DNA of 64,000 nucleotides from the NCBI GenBank assembly GCA_021792355.1, contig JAJYUV010000006.1:1-64000 (forward strand), given 5' to 3'. The stretch's first letter is position 1. Each line of letters opens with the position of its first letter. This stretch comes from Thermoplasmata archaeon (GTDB taxonomy: Archaea > Thermoplasmatota > Thermoplasmata > Thermoplasmatales > GCA-001856825). The notes beneath the pieces are model-generated. The model had not been told where the DNA came from and searched no databases. It saw nothing but the letters and a program-made list of their open reading frames with translations. Shown one piece after another: positions 16,154 to 24,941 of the stretch. Made by a program: the position numbers and the translations under genes.

Positions 16154-16989
16154 CTTCTTGACATTTCTAAATAAGATACCACTTCTTGAATGATTCGCGC
16201 AGCTAGCATAGAAGTGTTACCGTTGTCGAACGTAGGCGTGATTTCGTTTACATCTAGCCCAACAAGATTCCTTCCAGTACTTTCCAGAATGTCCATCACA
16301 ATCATTGGATTCAGGCCAAATGGTTCGGGGGTTCCCACTCCTGGAGCGTATGCCGGATCGAAGCCATCGAAATCGATTGAGAGGTAGACTCCAGTATTAC
16401 AGAACTCCTTTAGGAACGACTTCAACTTTCTCTTGTCTTCATTCACCTCGTAACTCGTAAAATATTTCTGTGGGCCAGCCTCCATTTCTTCCTTCGAGAT
16501 GGAGCGGGGACCTATTGAAACAACGTTCTCTTTGCCGACAACCTCTGCAGCCCTTCTAGCTACACAAGCGTGCGAGTTCTTGTCTCCCATATATGAATCC
16601 CTGTAATCCGTATGAGCATCTATGAAAATCACTTTGCTCTTGATTCTCTTGATAGCACCGTTGCTTATGGTGTGCTCGCCACCCATGATTATAGGAAACT
16701 TCCCATCTGATACTATTCGATCCACTACTGAATAGACTTCCTCTATCATCTCTTCCGGTCTGTGATATTCCTCTATATCACCCATATCAAATATTCCGGA
16801 GTTCTTGAGATCCACTCCCCTGTATACGGAGTAACTTTCCATGTTGTATGATGCCTTTCTGATCTCGTTGGGGGCAAATTTCTCGCCAGACCTGAAGGAG
16901 ACTGTTGAGTCGAACGGCACTCCAAATAAAACGTATTTAGAGTCATCGTAACTATCTGAGGAATCACAGAATTTCAGGTGGGTAGGCAT
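16150..16989 (-). CDS. speB: Agmatinase (ureohydrolase family)
   Basis: A 279-aa ureohydrolase. The dinuclear manganese motifs are visible as GGEHTIS, FIDAHTDYRDS and SIDFDGFDP, with the GTPEPFG loop after them. It probably converts agmatine to putrescine; arginase or guanidinobutyrase are alternatives within the fold. The ATG directly abuts the eIF5A stop codon. Together with speD 3 kb away this suggests a polyamine supply for spermidine and for the hypusine/deoxyhypusine of eIF5A. Confidence 0.88.
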   Translation of the reverse strand: MPTHLKFCDSSDSYDDSKYVLFGVPFDSTVSFRSGEKFAPNEIRKASYNMESYSVYRGVDLKNSGIFDMGDIEEYHRPEEMIEEVYSVVDRIVSDGKFPIIMGGEHTISNGAIKRIKSKVIFIDAHTDYRDSYMGDKNSHACVARRAAEVVGKENVVSIGPRSISKEEMEAGPQKYFTSYEVNEDKRKLKSFLKEFCNTGVYLSIDFDGFDPAYAPGVGTPEPFGLNPMIVMDILESTGRNLVGLDVNEITPTFDNGNTSMLAARIIQEVVSYLEMSRR

Positions 16990-17376
16990 TTAGACTCGCA
17001 TCAATTTCCTTTTCCCCATAGATTCCCAGTACTCCACTTCCACCCCGCTCGCAACTCTGTCCTTGAATTCGTCAGGGATCGGGATATTGAACTGCTCGAA
17101 CGTTTCCATATCCATGAAGAGTCCCTCATTTTGTGAAATGCTCAGTATTTGGGCAGTCTTCTTTTCTATAATGGGTACCTTAACTTTGTGTTTGGTTGGG
17201 TAGACAACGCTCCTTTTTTGATTATCAAAAATCCCAATAGCTACGATCCTGGCTTTAGCCTCTCCGTGCTTTCCCGGTTTAGAAGTAGTTATTTCTACTA
17301 TTTTGCACGGTTCCTCGTCAATTAGTATGTATTTGTTTTCTTTTAATTCTCTGACCTCTTGATCTTGCCAGCTCAT
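16990..17376 (-). CDS. eif5a: Translation initiation factor 5A (aIF5A)
   Basis: A 128-aa protein with the hypusination loop [13 protein letters not shown] near residues 31-43. In it the Lys of GKHG is the site for deoxyhypusine/hypusine. The N-terminal SH3-like and C-terminal OB domains are complete. It promotes peptide-bond formation at poly-proline and other stalled sites. It is the first gene of the eIF5A-agmatinase-DUF835 unit. Its promoter is evident upstream. Confidence 0.96.
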   Translation of the reverse strand: MSWQDQEVRELKENKYILIDEEPCKIVEITTSKPGKHGEAKARIVAIGIFDNQKRSVVYPTKHKVKVPIIEKKTAQILSISQNEGLFMDMETFEQFNIPIPDEFKDRVASGVEVEYWESMGKRKLMRV

Positions 17377-17401
17377 TTATTATCTCAGGTTAAAGATAGT
17401 G

Positions 17402-17410
17402 CTTTATATA
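17402..17410 (-). promoter_or_regulatory. TATA box of the eIF5A-agmatinase operon
   Basis: On the minus strand this reads TATATAAAG, close to the archaeal consensus. Its centre is about 30 nt upstream of the eIF5A ATG at 17376, giving a very short or absent leader. Confidence 0.6.
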
Positions 17411-17474
17411 GACTTGTTGGAAGTCTAAGTCAAATGAATATTACTGTTTGCAGTCAGCCCGAAATCATCCTAAT

Positions 17475-17789
17475 TTAGAAGACAACCTCCAGTATCTTGA
17501 GCGTTCTAGTAACTCCTAATTTCAATGGGAGGAAGTGTTGTTTTCCTTGGTAGGTTTTTGGTTTGCCTACCCCTCTAGCTAAGAATTTGGTCATTTGCTT
17601 GTGAGTTTTATTCCTTCCAATACACCTATAGCGACACCTTGAATTTTTAAAGTTCAACAGTTCAGGGAAGGGTTTATCGTCTAATTCAAAATCATCAAGA
17701 GAGGGACCATCGCCCTGCGGAATTTGAAAGGGTGCACTCTGGGAACTTTCACTGATAGGATCTTTTACTACCTTCGATAAGGTTTTTCT
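17475..17789 (-). pseudogene. Open frame without a start codon, possible gene relic
   Basis: A 104-codon open minus-strand frame lies between OsmC and eIF5A. It has no ATG or GTG near its beginning; TTG at 17657 would give 60 aa. The product has an acidic first half (GPSLDDFELDDKPFPELLNF) and a basic second half with Cys and GVGKPKTYQGKQHFLPLK. I cannot assign it to a family. It may be the tail of a decayed gene, conceivably a transposase, or chance. The rest of 17377-17815 holds the eIF5A promoter and nothing else I recognise. Confidence 0.2.
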
Positions 17790-17815
17790 TTAATCTCATG
17801 CTGAAGTTTGGAGTT

Positions 17816-18256
17816 TCACTTGCTGCCGTTACTTGGTGAGATTCGTTCGTCAACTATTTTAGTGGAAAAGGTAACTCTAACCCCCGCTCTCTTCAGTGTG
17901 ATGGATATATTGCAATACTTTTCCTGACTTAGAGATACGGCCCTGTCAAGACTTTCCTTATTAACGTTCCCATAAGCTATGTACTCTATATTTACGTCCG
18001 TAAATACCCTAGGGTGTTGCTCAGCCCTCGTACCTTCAGCGCTAACCTCAAGACCGGTCACTGGTTCCTTTTTTTTCTGAAGAATCGAAATTACGTCCAT
18101 CGCAGTGCATCCACACATAGCCTGAAGCAACATATTGGTAGGAGAACTCCCCTTCTGCAACGCTTTATCCTCATTATGATCAAGTATGACATAGTGGCCA
18201 GAATCGTCAGAAGCAATGAACGTCAGATTATCTACCCATTCCACCTTTGCCCGCAT
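17816..18256 (-). CDS. OsmC family protein
   Basis: A 146-aa OsmC/Ohr-type protein from MRAKVEW. The domain shows SSPTNMLLQAMCGCTAMDVI, whose Cys is the usual reactive one, and a C-terminal CNISITLKRAGVRV with the second Cys. These proteins typically reduce organic hydroperoxides or handle electrophiles. The frame stays open 46 codons further upstream to 18394, but those residues lack OsmC similarity, so I place the start at 18256. No thiol-disulfide partner is adjacent. Confidence 0.78.
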   Translation of the reverse strand: MRAKVEWVDNLTFIASDDSGHYVILDHNEDKALQKGSSPTNMLLQAMCGCTAMDVISILQKKKEPVTGLEVSAEGTRAEQHPRVFTDVNIEYIAYGNVNKESLDRAVSLSQEKYCNISITLKRAGVRVTFSTKIVDERISPSNGSK

Positions 18257-18721
18257 GTTCTCTAAATGATGGATGGTATTTATCATTATAGATGCATTTT
18301 TCTGCAAGAAAGCTGGTACTACAAGTAGACAGTTCTTTGAAATAGAACCATTTTCGAACACTTCACTAAAGTGGTAGACCCCTGACCCAGCCACTGAGGT
18401 ATATGAAAACAGAAAAAGTAGGCCTATATTCAGAACCTCTGTAAAGGATGTCGAGAATTAGCCCCATCAAATAATGGAGACCTTCTGAGGCTAGAACTGT
18501 AGTAAGTTTTGCCAAGTTTTCTATAAAACTGGAAAAGCATCTGACTTTTACAAACGATTACCAATAGGCCCTCTCTGAAGAACATAGCCGCAACTAATAT
18601 CGTATAGCTCATTTATTTTCTTGTGACGCCGTATTCTAACAAATAAACATCAAATTGAAACTATCCAATCTTACAAAATTGATAAAAGAAATGATTAATA
18701 GACCATTTCTTATGGCGACCC
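18257..18721. other. Gene-free region between OsmC and the PDZ site-2 protease
   Basis: No intact gene is seen. On the minus strand, two short frames at about 18370-18612 encode hydrophobic stretches (SYTILVAAMFF; MGLILDILYRG; FSVFIYLSGW) that would join with a frameshift near 18485. This is weak evidence for a decayed membrane-protein gene. The region before the GTG at 18722 is AT-rich and should hold its promoter. Confidence 0.3.
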
Positions 18722-20194
18722 GTGAATTGGCTCCTGATTTTGGCTATCTTGATTGTTGCTTGGATGGCAGTATTCTACATTGCCATCACGAAATTCAAGA
18801 GCCATTTTGCTCCTTATGGACCTGCCCTTCTGATTAAGACGCAGGTGGGTGTGAAGACTATTGAAAAAGTATCTAAGTTCAAGTTTTGGGATTATTTCGT
18901 TTCTTTCTATTACTACGCTATGCCATTCCTAGCTGCAGGTGGTGTTATTCTGTTGATCTGGGAGGCAATTCTGGTACTTTCAATTCCCAAGGGATCAGCC
19001 CCTTCGCTTTCATACTATCTCGCTCTTCCAGGCATCAACCCCGCTCTGCCCATAACTTGGGGAATAGTTGGTCTGATAGTTGCCGTGGCCCTACACGAAG
19101 CATCTCACGGCATAGCTGCAAGAAGGTTTGGAATCCCTGTTAGAAGCACTGGACTGCTTTGGTTGATCATTCCGATCGGTGCATTTGTCGAACCTGACGA
19201 AGAGGAGACAAAAAAGGCAGAACCGAAGATCAGAGCAAAGATATTTGCTGCTGGACCTGGGATGAATATCACCCTCACCGCGGTTTTCTTGGTACTTGCA
19301 ATCCTAATGGCTTACTCTTTTGCTCCAGTACCAGGGGCACCGGTACAGTCATCGCTGACAACCAGTACTGCATTCCAGCCTGGAGATATATTACAGACGG
19401 TTGGAGGTATCTCAGTTGCAAATGATTCAGTAATGACGAACCTCTCCTTCACTCCTGGAACCCCAGTAGACGTGACTTTGTTGCGAAATAACCACCTTGT
19501 ATCAGAAAGCGTTATTTATGGACTCTATGTCACGGCTGTTCTGAAGAATTATCCTGCATACAACGCTGGAATCACTCCAGGAAGCGTGATTATCTCTCTT
19601 GGCAATCACACCATCACGAATTATACTATTTTTAACAATACGGAGTCAAGTTATAAAGCAGGTCAGACCGTCATGCTAGAAACATTCAATGGAACCAGTT
19701 ACAACTATTACAACGTGACTTTTGCATCTAGGTACTCCTATCTCGTAGCCTCCGGGGTTTCTAACCCCAGTATCTCCAGAGATTATCCATTCATGGGTGT
19801 AGACGTTTCTGTGTTTGGCTTGATTCTTTTCGATCAGTATTCTTACCTTAATATCCTTAGAAATCCCGCATCTGGCGGTCCCCTGGGTTTCTTTGAATAC
19901 TTGGGACTGCCGTTCCACTCGGAGTTCCCCCTGCCTTCTGCACTGCAATTATCGATCACCTCCAACCCGGTGTCACTCAACCTTGAGTACCTATTTTACT
20001 GGCTCTTCTGGCTAAACTTTGCACTTGGCCTAATGAACCTTCTGCCAATCGTCCCACTCGATGGGGGATACGTATTCCTGAATATTCCGTTTCTACAGAA
20101 AAATAGAAAGGCAAGGGATGCAATGGTTGCTGCTGTGAGTTTGTTTGTGTTGTTCTTGATACTGTGGGAAGTTATCATTCCTCATATAATTTAG
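18722..20194 (+). CDS. M50 site-2 protease with PDZ-like domain
   Basis: A 490-aa intramembrane metalloprotease with a GTG start. N-terminal helices are followed by the active-site helix VALHEASHGIAARRFG (H-E-x-x-H) near residue 124. An extracytoplasmic insert of about 200 residues, rich in Ser/Thr/Asn, contains PDZ-like segments (FQPGDILQTVGG and YNAGITPGSVI). The C-terminal motif is NLLPIVPLDGGYV. This resembles archaeal/bacterial RseP-SpoIVFB type proteases that cut membrane regulators or clear signal peptides. The target is unknown. Its stop overlaps the convergent small Cys-rich gene by 4 nt. Confidence 0.88.
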   Translation: MNWLLILAILIVAWMAVFYIAITKFKSHFAPYGPALLIKTQVGVKTIEKVSKFKFWDYFVSFYYYAMPFLAAGGVILLIWEAILVLSIPKGSAPSLSYYLALPGINPALPITWGIVGLIVAVALHEASHGIAARRFGIPVRSTGLLWLIIPIGAFVEPDEEETKKAEPKIRAKIFAAGPGMNITLTAVFLVLAILMAYSFAPVPGAPVQSSLTTSTAFQPGDILQTVGGISVANDSVMTNLSFTPGTPVDVTLLRNNHLVSESVIYGLYVTAVLKNYPAYNAGITPGSVIISLGNHTITNYTIFNNTESSYKAGQTVMLETFNGTSYNYYNVTFASRYSYLVASGVSNPSISRDYPFMGVDVSVFGLILFDQYSYLNILRNPASGGPLGFFEYLGLPFHSEFPLPSALQLSITSNPVSLNLEYLFYWLFWLNFALGLMNLLPIVPLDGGYVFLNIPFLQKNRKARDAMVAAVSLFVLFLILWEVIIPHII

Positions 20195-20403
20195 ACCAAG
20201 CTCATCTGGAACTGGTCGCCTGATCCCCGGCTTATTGCAAGGTCAAAGTAAGTTACAGGAAGCTTAGAACTTTCTGAGAAAGGAATTGCCTCCTTCCTAA
20301 AGGACACGAAATTCGGGCACAGGTTGCACTCAGTTGGATCGTTCCTCAGGAAATTGCATACCCCGTTAGAATTGTAGAAACAATATCTTCCTATAGACTC
20401 CAC
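20191..20403 (-). CDS. Small cysteine-rich protein of unknown function
   Basis: A 70-aa protein with a GTG start. Four Cys lie near the N-terminus (YCFYNSNGVC, then ECNLCPNF), a pattern suited to one zinc or Fe-S site. The remainder is unremarkable. A TATA-like TTTTTATTT is centred about 25 nt before the GTG, which supports a real, leaderless gene. I do not recognise the family. Confidence 0.5.
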   Translation of the reverse strand: MESIGRYCFYNSNGVCNFLRNDPTECNLCPNFVSFRKEAIPFSESSKLPVTYFDLAISRGSGDQFQMSLV

Positions 20404-20443
20404 GAGTAAGCAACCAGCATGGAAATAAAAACTTTAGTTAGCA

Positions 20444-21202
20444 TCATTTACCAATTGTACCCAAAAAAACTTCCGTCTCGTATTCAATCGTTATGTATCC
20501 GTTAACTTCAAACCTCTTAAAGACGACTGAAAATTCACGTTTCATTTGTTCAAAATTTTTGTCTCTTTGATCAATTGCGTACGAAGCGGAAAGATACCTT
20601 CCCAACATCCCTTCCAGATCAAGTAGTTGATCGTTCTTGATAATGAATGATCTGAAATTGCCGTCGAAGAAAGCCTCAATCACATCCTTACTCACTGCCA
20701 GATGTCCGCTTGCGTGATAGCCCACACTATATTTCCTGACCAGTTTTTCATATTCAGAATTCATGCCTTCGCTGGATTCAAGCCGGGTATTCCAGACAAG
20801 AGCTACCAGACCGTCTCTTTTTAGAATCCGATTAAACTCCTTCTTGGACTTAGTTTCATCAAACCAATGGAATGCTTGTCCTGCTGTAATCAGATCAATT
20901 GAGTTGTCGGGAAGGGATGTGTTTTCTGCGGTTCCATCTAAGACGGTACATTTTGCAACCTTGGCAAACTTTTCACGTGCTATGTTTCTCATCTCTTCGT
21001 TAGGTTCGACGCAGAAAATACTACACCCCGATTTAAGAAGCAGTTCTGACAACAACCCCGTACCCGACCCCACATCTGCAACAATCGAGCTTTTATTAAG
21101 ACCAACTTCTTTTTCTAGCAAGGTGAGTAACTGCTTGGGATATCTCGGTCTGTAGAGGTCGTAATTGCGCGATTTTCTGTCAAACCGTTCCCAGTTTCTC
21201 AC
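20444..21202 (-). CDS. Class I SAM-dependent methyltransferase
   Basis: A 252-aa protein. The SAM-binding motif I VADVGSGTGLLSELLL lies at about residues 39-54, with the acidic motif CVEPNEEM and motif post-II AGQAFHWFD. The N-terminal FDRKSRNYDLYRPRYP is typical of the UbiE/Methyltransf_11 small-molecule group. The substrate cannot be inferred. It stands alone, separated from purB by about 80 nt. Confidence 0.82.
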   Translation of the reverse strand: MRNWERFDRKSRNYDLYRPRYPKQLLTLLEKEVGLNKSSIVADVGSGTGLLSELLLKSGCSIFCVEPNEEMRNIAREKFAKVAKCTVLDGTAENTSLPDNSIDLITAGQAFHWFDETKSKKEFNRILKRDGLVALVWNTRLESSEGMNSEYEKLVRKYSVGYHASGHLAVSKDVIEAFFDGNFRSFIIKNDQLLDLEGMLGRYLSASYAIDQRDKNFEQMKREFSVVFKRFEVNGYITIEYETEVFLGTIGK

Positions 21203-21279
21203 ACTTCAATAACGTATATTCATTCAAATATTTTTGATATTTACAATATTTCCAGAGTGAAGGAAATTACTGTTAGGTA

Positions 21280-22617
21280 CTACTTGGCTCCATGACTTTT
21301 AGCAATTTTCTCATAATCTCTTAGAATATTCTCAGTAATCAGTACGGCATTGCCCGTGTAATCAAGAGGAGACAATTTCTTGATCTTCTTTCCAGTCCTC
21401 TTCTCTATATTTTCCCTCAACTCACCACCCTTCCTCCTCACTTCCATTGAAGCTTGCCTGACTATCTCGTGGGCTTCCTGTCTACCATACCCGTTGTTAA
21501 CAAGTGCCATGAGATACGCTTCTCCGAGCGCTAGATCATTATTGAGAACGGTCTTTGTCATTACGTCACTATTTACCTTGAGACCCTTGAATACTTTGGT
21601 CATCTTGTTCAATATGTCGTCAACGAGTATTGAAACGTATGGAACAATGAACCTTTCAGATGCGCTATTCGTAAGATCTCTTTCGTGCCATAGAATTGCG
21701 GATTCGTGCATAGGTACAACAAATCCTCTTATGACCCTTGCCAATGATACTATGTTTTCAGAAGTTACAGGGTTGACCTTCTGTGCCATTGTACTTGACC
21801 CTACCTGCCTAGCCTCATCAAAAGGCTCCTGAACCTCTCCTATCTCTGGTCTTTGAAGGTTCCTAATTTCGGTGGCGAACTTCTCCAATGAGGTAGCGAT
21901 ATTCGCGATGATTGAAACGTATTCAACATACCTGTCCCTGTCGACTATCTGTGTCGGGCCATTTTCTTCTCCAATCCCTAGATTTTTCATGAGAATAGAT
22001 TGAACTTTCAATGAGGCTTTCCCAAGTGCAGCACCGGTTCCAACTGCACCCATGAACTTTCCAACAACTACTCTCTTTCTTGACTCTTCCACTCTTTCTA
22101 TGTGACGCATCATTTCTGCAAGGTATATGGAGGTTTTAAGACCGAAAGTAATCGGTAATGCATGCTGTCCGTGCGTCCTACCTATCATTACAGTGTTCTT
22201 GTTCTTTCTTGAGATTTTGTACAGAACGTCTGATAGCCTAAAGAGGTCATCTATCAGATAAGAATAGAATTTCTTTAACTGTAGAGCGTTAGCAGTATCT
22301 GTAATATCGTTCGAAGTTGCCCCCAGGTGAACGTACTTCCCGCTCTCACCAGATACAGAGCTCAGAACTTTCACCATTGCCATAACGTTGTGCCCTATCT
22401 CTCTCTCAATTTTCTTGACTTCCCCGATATTCACGTATTTCAGATTTGCGTGTTTCTTTATTTCCTCTGCATCTCGCCTGTTCACGATACCTGCCTCCGC
22501 TTCCGCAGTTGCTATTGCTGCTTCTACTTCGAGCATGAAACTGAGGTTAGAGTCTTCCGAAAAGATAGCTTTCACTTCTTCCCTTCCGTATCTGTAATCA
22601 AGGGGAGAAACAATCAT
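21280..22617 (-). CDS. purB: Adenylosuccinate lyase
   Basis: A 445-aa fumarase/aspartase superfamily enzyme for two steps of purine synthesis (SAICAR to AICAR, adenylosuccinate to AMP). The start SPLDYRYGR, the GATSNDITDTA segment, GRTHGQHALPITFG and the signature GSSTMAQKVNP are all present, so the catalytic His and Ser loops are intact. Length is normal. No other pur gene is adjacent. The 265 nt between it and the NRAMP gene hold nothing I recognise. Confidence 0.95.
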   Translation of the reverse strand: MIVSPLDYRYGREEVKAIFSEDSNLSFMLEVEAAIATAEAEAGIVNRRDAEEIKKHANLKYVNIGEVKKIEREIGHNVMAMVKVLSSVSGESGKYVHLGATSNDITDTANALQLKKFYSYLIDDLFRLSDVLYKISRKNKNTVMIGRTHGQHALPITFGLKTSIYLAEMMRHIERVEESRKRVVVGKFMGAVGTGAALGKASLKVQSILMKNLGIGEENGPTQIVDRDRYVEYVSIIANIATSLEKFATEIRNLQRPEIGEVQEPFDEARQVGSSTMAQKVNPVTSENIVSLARVIRGFVVPMHESAILWHERDLTNSASERFIVPYVSILVDDILNKMTKVFKGLKVNSDVMTKTVLNNDLALGEAYLMALVNNGYGRQEAHEIVRQASMEVRRKGGELRENIEKRTGKKIKKLSPLDYTGNAVLITENILRDYEKIAKSHGAK

Positions 22618-22882
22618 GGAGAAATATTGAGATTTAGAATAACTACATTTCCTTTAAATGCCGTTATTGTCAAAGAACTGACGAAAGTACAGTGAAGAGG
22701 GATAAATTTCCAATTCATGCCGAATGAAGGAATTTATGGATGTGAGTCGTTGGCCCACCGAGGCATGTCAGACTTGACTAACTATCCGGACAGTTTGGCT
22801 TCCATCCATTGGTGATGGTCTTCAATGAAGAAAAGCAACGCCCTACTCTCATGCTTTCACAAAATTCTCCAATTCCCCTCAC

Positions 22883-24085
22883 CTAAATGATTTGGAGAAT
22901 AGAAAATATGCCCAGGCCGACAGCTGACACCATGAAGATGTAGAGGAATACTGTTCTGGGTCTTCCAATCCTGTGCTTTCCCATTATTTTCTCATTCGAA
23001 CCTATTCTTATCACTACCAAGAGAGGCAGAGCTAGCGCAATCGAGCTCAAAACCATGACGTCAAGCGCGAGGTTGATGAGATTCGTGAAAACGAGTGTGA
23101 GTATTGCCGCTGGTATTATTTCAATTAAGTAGATGCCGTAGAATCCCTTCTGCTTCATTATCTTCTTGTTGAATGATCCGTTCATCCTGAGAACATCTGA
23201 TACAGAATACGACATGCTCATCGAAATGACAAACATGGCTAGGAGGCCCGCCACTCCCAAAGCTATGGCAAAAATTATTGGGCCTATTGGACCTATTTCG
23301 TGATTCAGTGCAATTGCGACGGAGGATACAGAGTTACCGCCGATGAATCCATCCTCTGATAGCTTCCAAGAAAATATAACTATAGCAACCATCAGTACTT
23401 CTGAGGCAATTGCACCCTGAAGGGTTCCCCAGCTCTCCTTTTTCATACCGGAAATTTTGAGGCCGCTATCCACATCTGCCGCCTGATGATAGAACAGCAT
23501 CCAAGGCATAATGACTGCCCCTACGTTTGCAGCTAGAAGAAAATAGAATGAATTTTTGGGTACGAATGGGGTAAAGTCTGAAAGACTGATGCTGCGTGGA
23601 TGGACGAAGAAATCAAGGGCAACGAATAGGAACAGAAGAAATCCTATGGCTACGAGGAAAATCTCTATTTTCTTGTATTTGCCTGTAGTTACAATCAGGG
23701 TATGGACCACTACCACAAAAATAACCGTTACCAATACAGGAATTCCTAAAAGTGATGCTGCAACTGATATGCCGGCAAATTCCCCGACATATGCAGCAAA
23801 ATCAATAACGGCGCTTCCACTGACGGCCAATATTGTCCAACCGTGGCCGAAGTACTGAGAAATGACCTGTCCTAGAGTTTTACCGGTGACGGCTCCAATT
23901 CGTGAGGAAGTATCCTGGACGAGGAATAGAGGTATTATCAAAACTATCAGAAAGACAATCAGATGCGCTCTAAACTCTATACCAGACTGTATTGCGGTAA
24001 TGACACTCGGTGCATCCAGGTCGGCTAGCATCACCACCCAACCTGGGCCCAAGACAGGCAATAGCTTTCTAAGTGTGGGGTTCAT
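22883..24085 (-). CDS. NRAMP-family metal ion transporter, divergent metal site
   Basis: A 400-aa protein with about 11 transmembrane helices. TM1 reads GPGWVVMLADLDAPS: the metal-binding DPGN of canonical NRAMP is replaced by DAPS (residues 24-27), keeping Asp but not Asn. TM6 keeps the Ala and Met of the A-x-x-M site (GAVIMPWM, Ala190/Met193) but has Trp-Met where HN is usual. It probably transports a divalent metal such as Mn2+ or Fe2+, perhaps with altered selectivity. It overlaps the DtxR-type regulator gene by 17 nt, so the pair is co-expressed. Confidence 0.82.
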   Translation of the reverse strand: MNPTLRKLLPVLGPGWVVMLADLDAPSVITAIQSGIEFRAHLIVFLIVLIIPLFLVQDTSSRIGAVTGKTLGQVISQYFGHGWTILAVSGSAVIDFAAYVGEFAGISVAASLLGIPVLVTVIFVVVVHTLIVTTGKYKKIEIFLVAIGFLLFLFVALDFFVHPRSISLSDFTPFVPKNSFYFLLAANVGAVIMPWMLFYHQAADVDSGLKISGMKKESWGTLQGAIASEVLMVAIVIFSWKLSEDGFIGGNSVSSVAIALNHEIGPIGPIIFAIALGVAGLLAMFVISMSMSYSVSDVLRMNGSFNKKIMKQKGFYGIYLIEIIPAAILTLVFTNLINLALDVMVLSSIALALPLLVVIRIGSNEKIMGKHRIGRPRTVFLYIFMVSAVGLGIFSILQII

Positions 24086-24788
24086 TAAAACTCAGTGGAA
24101 ACGGAAATTTTGCCAACTGAATAGAAGAAACACCGGAGATCTTGGAGGAATTTCTTTTGGACTCTGGTTTTGGTTTAAGTCTAATAGTCCTTTCCATACT
24201 GGAAGGGAGCTTGAATTCTCCGTTCTCTCCAATCAGGTACAGGTCGGTACCTCCCCTTTCTATGCCAACAGGCCTTCCCGGCATTGAGCCAGTATTCAGT
24301 AGCTTCTTCAGAAATGCATACTCCTCAAGCACTGGTCTGACAAAAGAGTACTTTCCTTCTGGAGCATCTGCAGCGCTGATTTCAGTCATCCTTTGGTCAG
24401 GTCTGACAGGATTACCGTGAGGACAGAACTCTGGAGAACCCATCTTTCTGTAGAGGTTTGAAAGCAACTCCTCTGTGAAATCGTGTTCAAGGTCCATTAC
24501 AGAGTTGTGCACTTCATCCCAGGGCACTTCGAGGTAAGAATATACAAAGTTTTCTGTAATTCTGTGTGCTCTTACAATCTTCATTGCATTTGTGTACCCT
24601 TTGCGCGTGAAACTCAGTCCCTTCTTGTCCACTATCAGCTTGCCCTCCTTTTCAAGACGGTGAATTCCCTCCCACGCTGATGGTAGTGAGATCCCCAAAC
24701 GTTCAGCAACCCCTTTCTCATTAGTTAGTTCATAGCTTTCACATAATTCCCAGATTGCCAGGAGATAATCCTGACTATTGTGTTTCAC
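24069..24788 (-). CDS. DtxR/MntR-family metal-dependent repressor
   Basis: A 239-aa regulator with a GTG start. A winged-helix domain lies at residues 1-65 (YLLAIWELCES, then VAERLGISLPSAWEGIHRLEKEGKL). A dimerisation/metal domain with VMDLEHDFTEELL and CPHGNP follows, then a C-terminal FeoA/SH3-like domain (about 140-210) and a basic tail. The conserved H-E-E style helix and CPHG loop indicate Fe2+/Mn2+ sensing. It is the first gene of the pair with the NRAMP transporter. A 16-bp palindrome 8 nt before its start is a likely autoregulatory operator. Confidence 0.88.
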   Translation of the reverse strand: MKHNSQDYLLAIWELCESYELTNEKGVAERLGISLPSAWEGIHRLEKEGKLIVDKKGLSFTRKGYTNAMKIVRAHRITENFVYSYLEVPWDEVHNSVMDLEHDFTEELLSNLYRKMGSPEFCPHGNPVRPDQRMTEISAADAPEGKYSFVRPVLEEYAFLKKLLNTGSMPGRPVGIERGGTDLYLIGENGEFKLPSSMERTIRLKPKPESKRNSSKISGVSSIQLAKFPFPLSFNEPHT

Positions 24789-24796
24789 TCAACATG

Positions 24797-24812
24797 ATTA
24801 GGTCACCCTAAT
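24797..24812. promoter_or_regulatory. Candidate DtxR-type operator
   Basis: ATTAGGTCACCCTAAT is a palindrome with two perfect 6-bp arms (ATTAGG / CCTAAT) around TCAC. The arms match the TTAGG...CCTAA half-sites known for DtxR/IdeR-family operators. It lies between the probable TATA element and the GTG start of the regulator gene, where a bound repressor would block initiation of the regulator-NRAMP operon. Confidence 0.65.
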
Positions 24813-24910
24813 TAAACATTGCTTTAATGTCTAGCTGCATTAGCCTGCGTTGCGGTCACTCGGAAAGGGCAATGATGAGCTTTATTACTCATTCCAACGC
24901 AATAGCACAA

Positions 24911-24920
24911 ATTATAATAT
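24911..24920 (+). promoter_or_regulatory. TATA-like box of the ribD-type reductase gene
   Basis: ATTATAATAT is centred about 26 nt before the GTG start at 24942, which implies an almost leaderless transcript for the reductase-ahcY operon. Confidence 0.5.
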
Positions 24921-24941
24921 TTCTTACCGGTTCATTGGAAG

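Noticed and set aside
18430..18612. 60-aa hydrophobic minus-strand frame upstream of OsmC
   Set aside because: It is too short and frame-broken to be a gene; kept only as a possible relic in the intergenic entry.
22618..22882. Possible small RNA or gene between the NRAMP gene and purB
   Set aside because: No cloverleaf, no C/D or H/ACA boxes with consistent spacing, and no coding frame of convincing composition.
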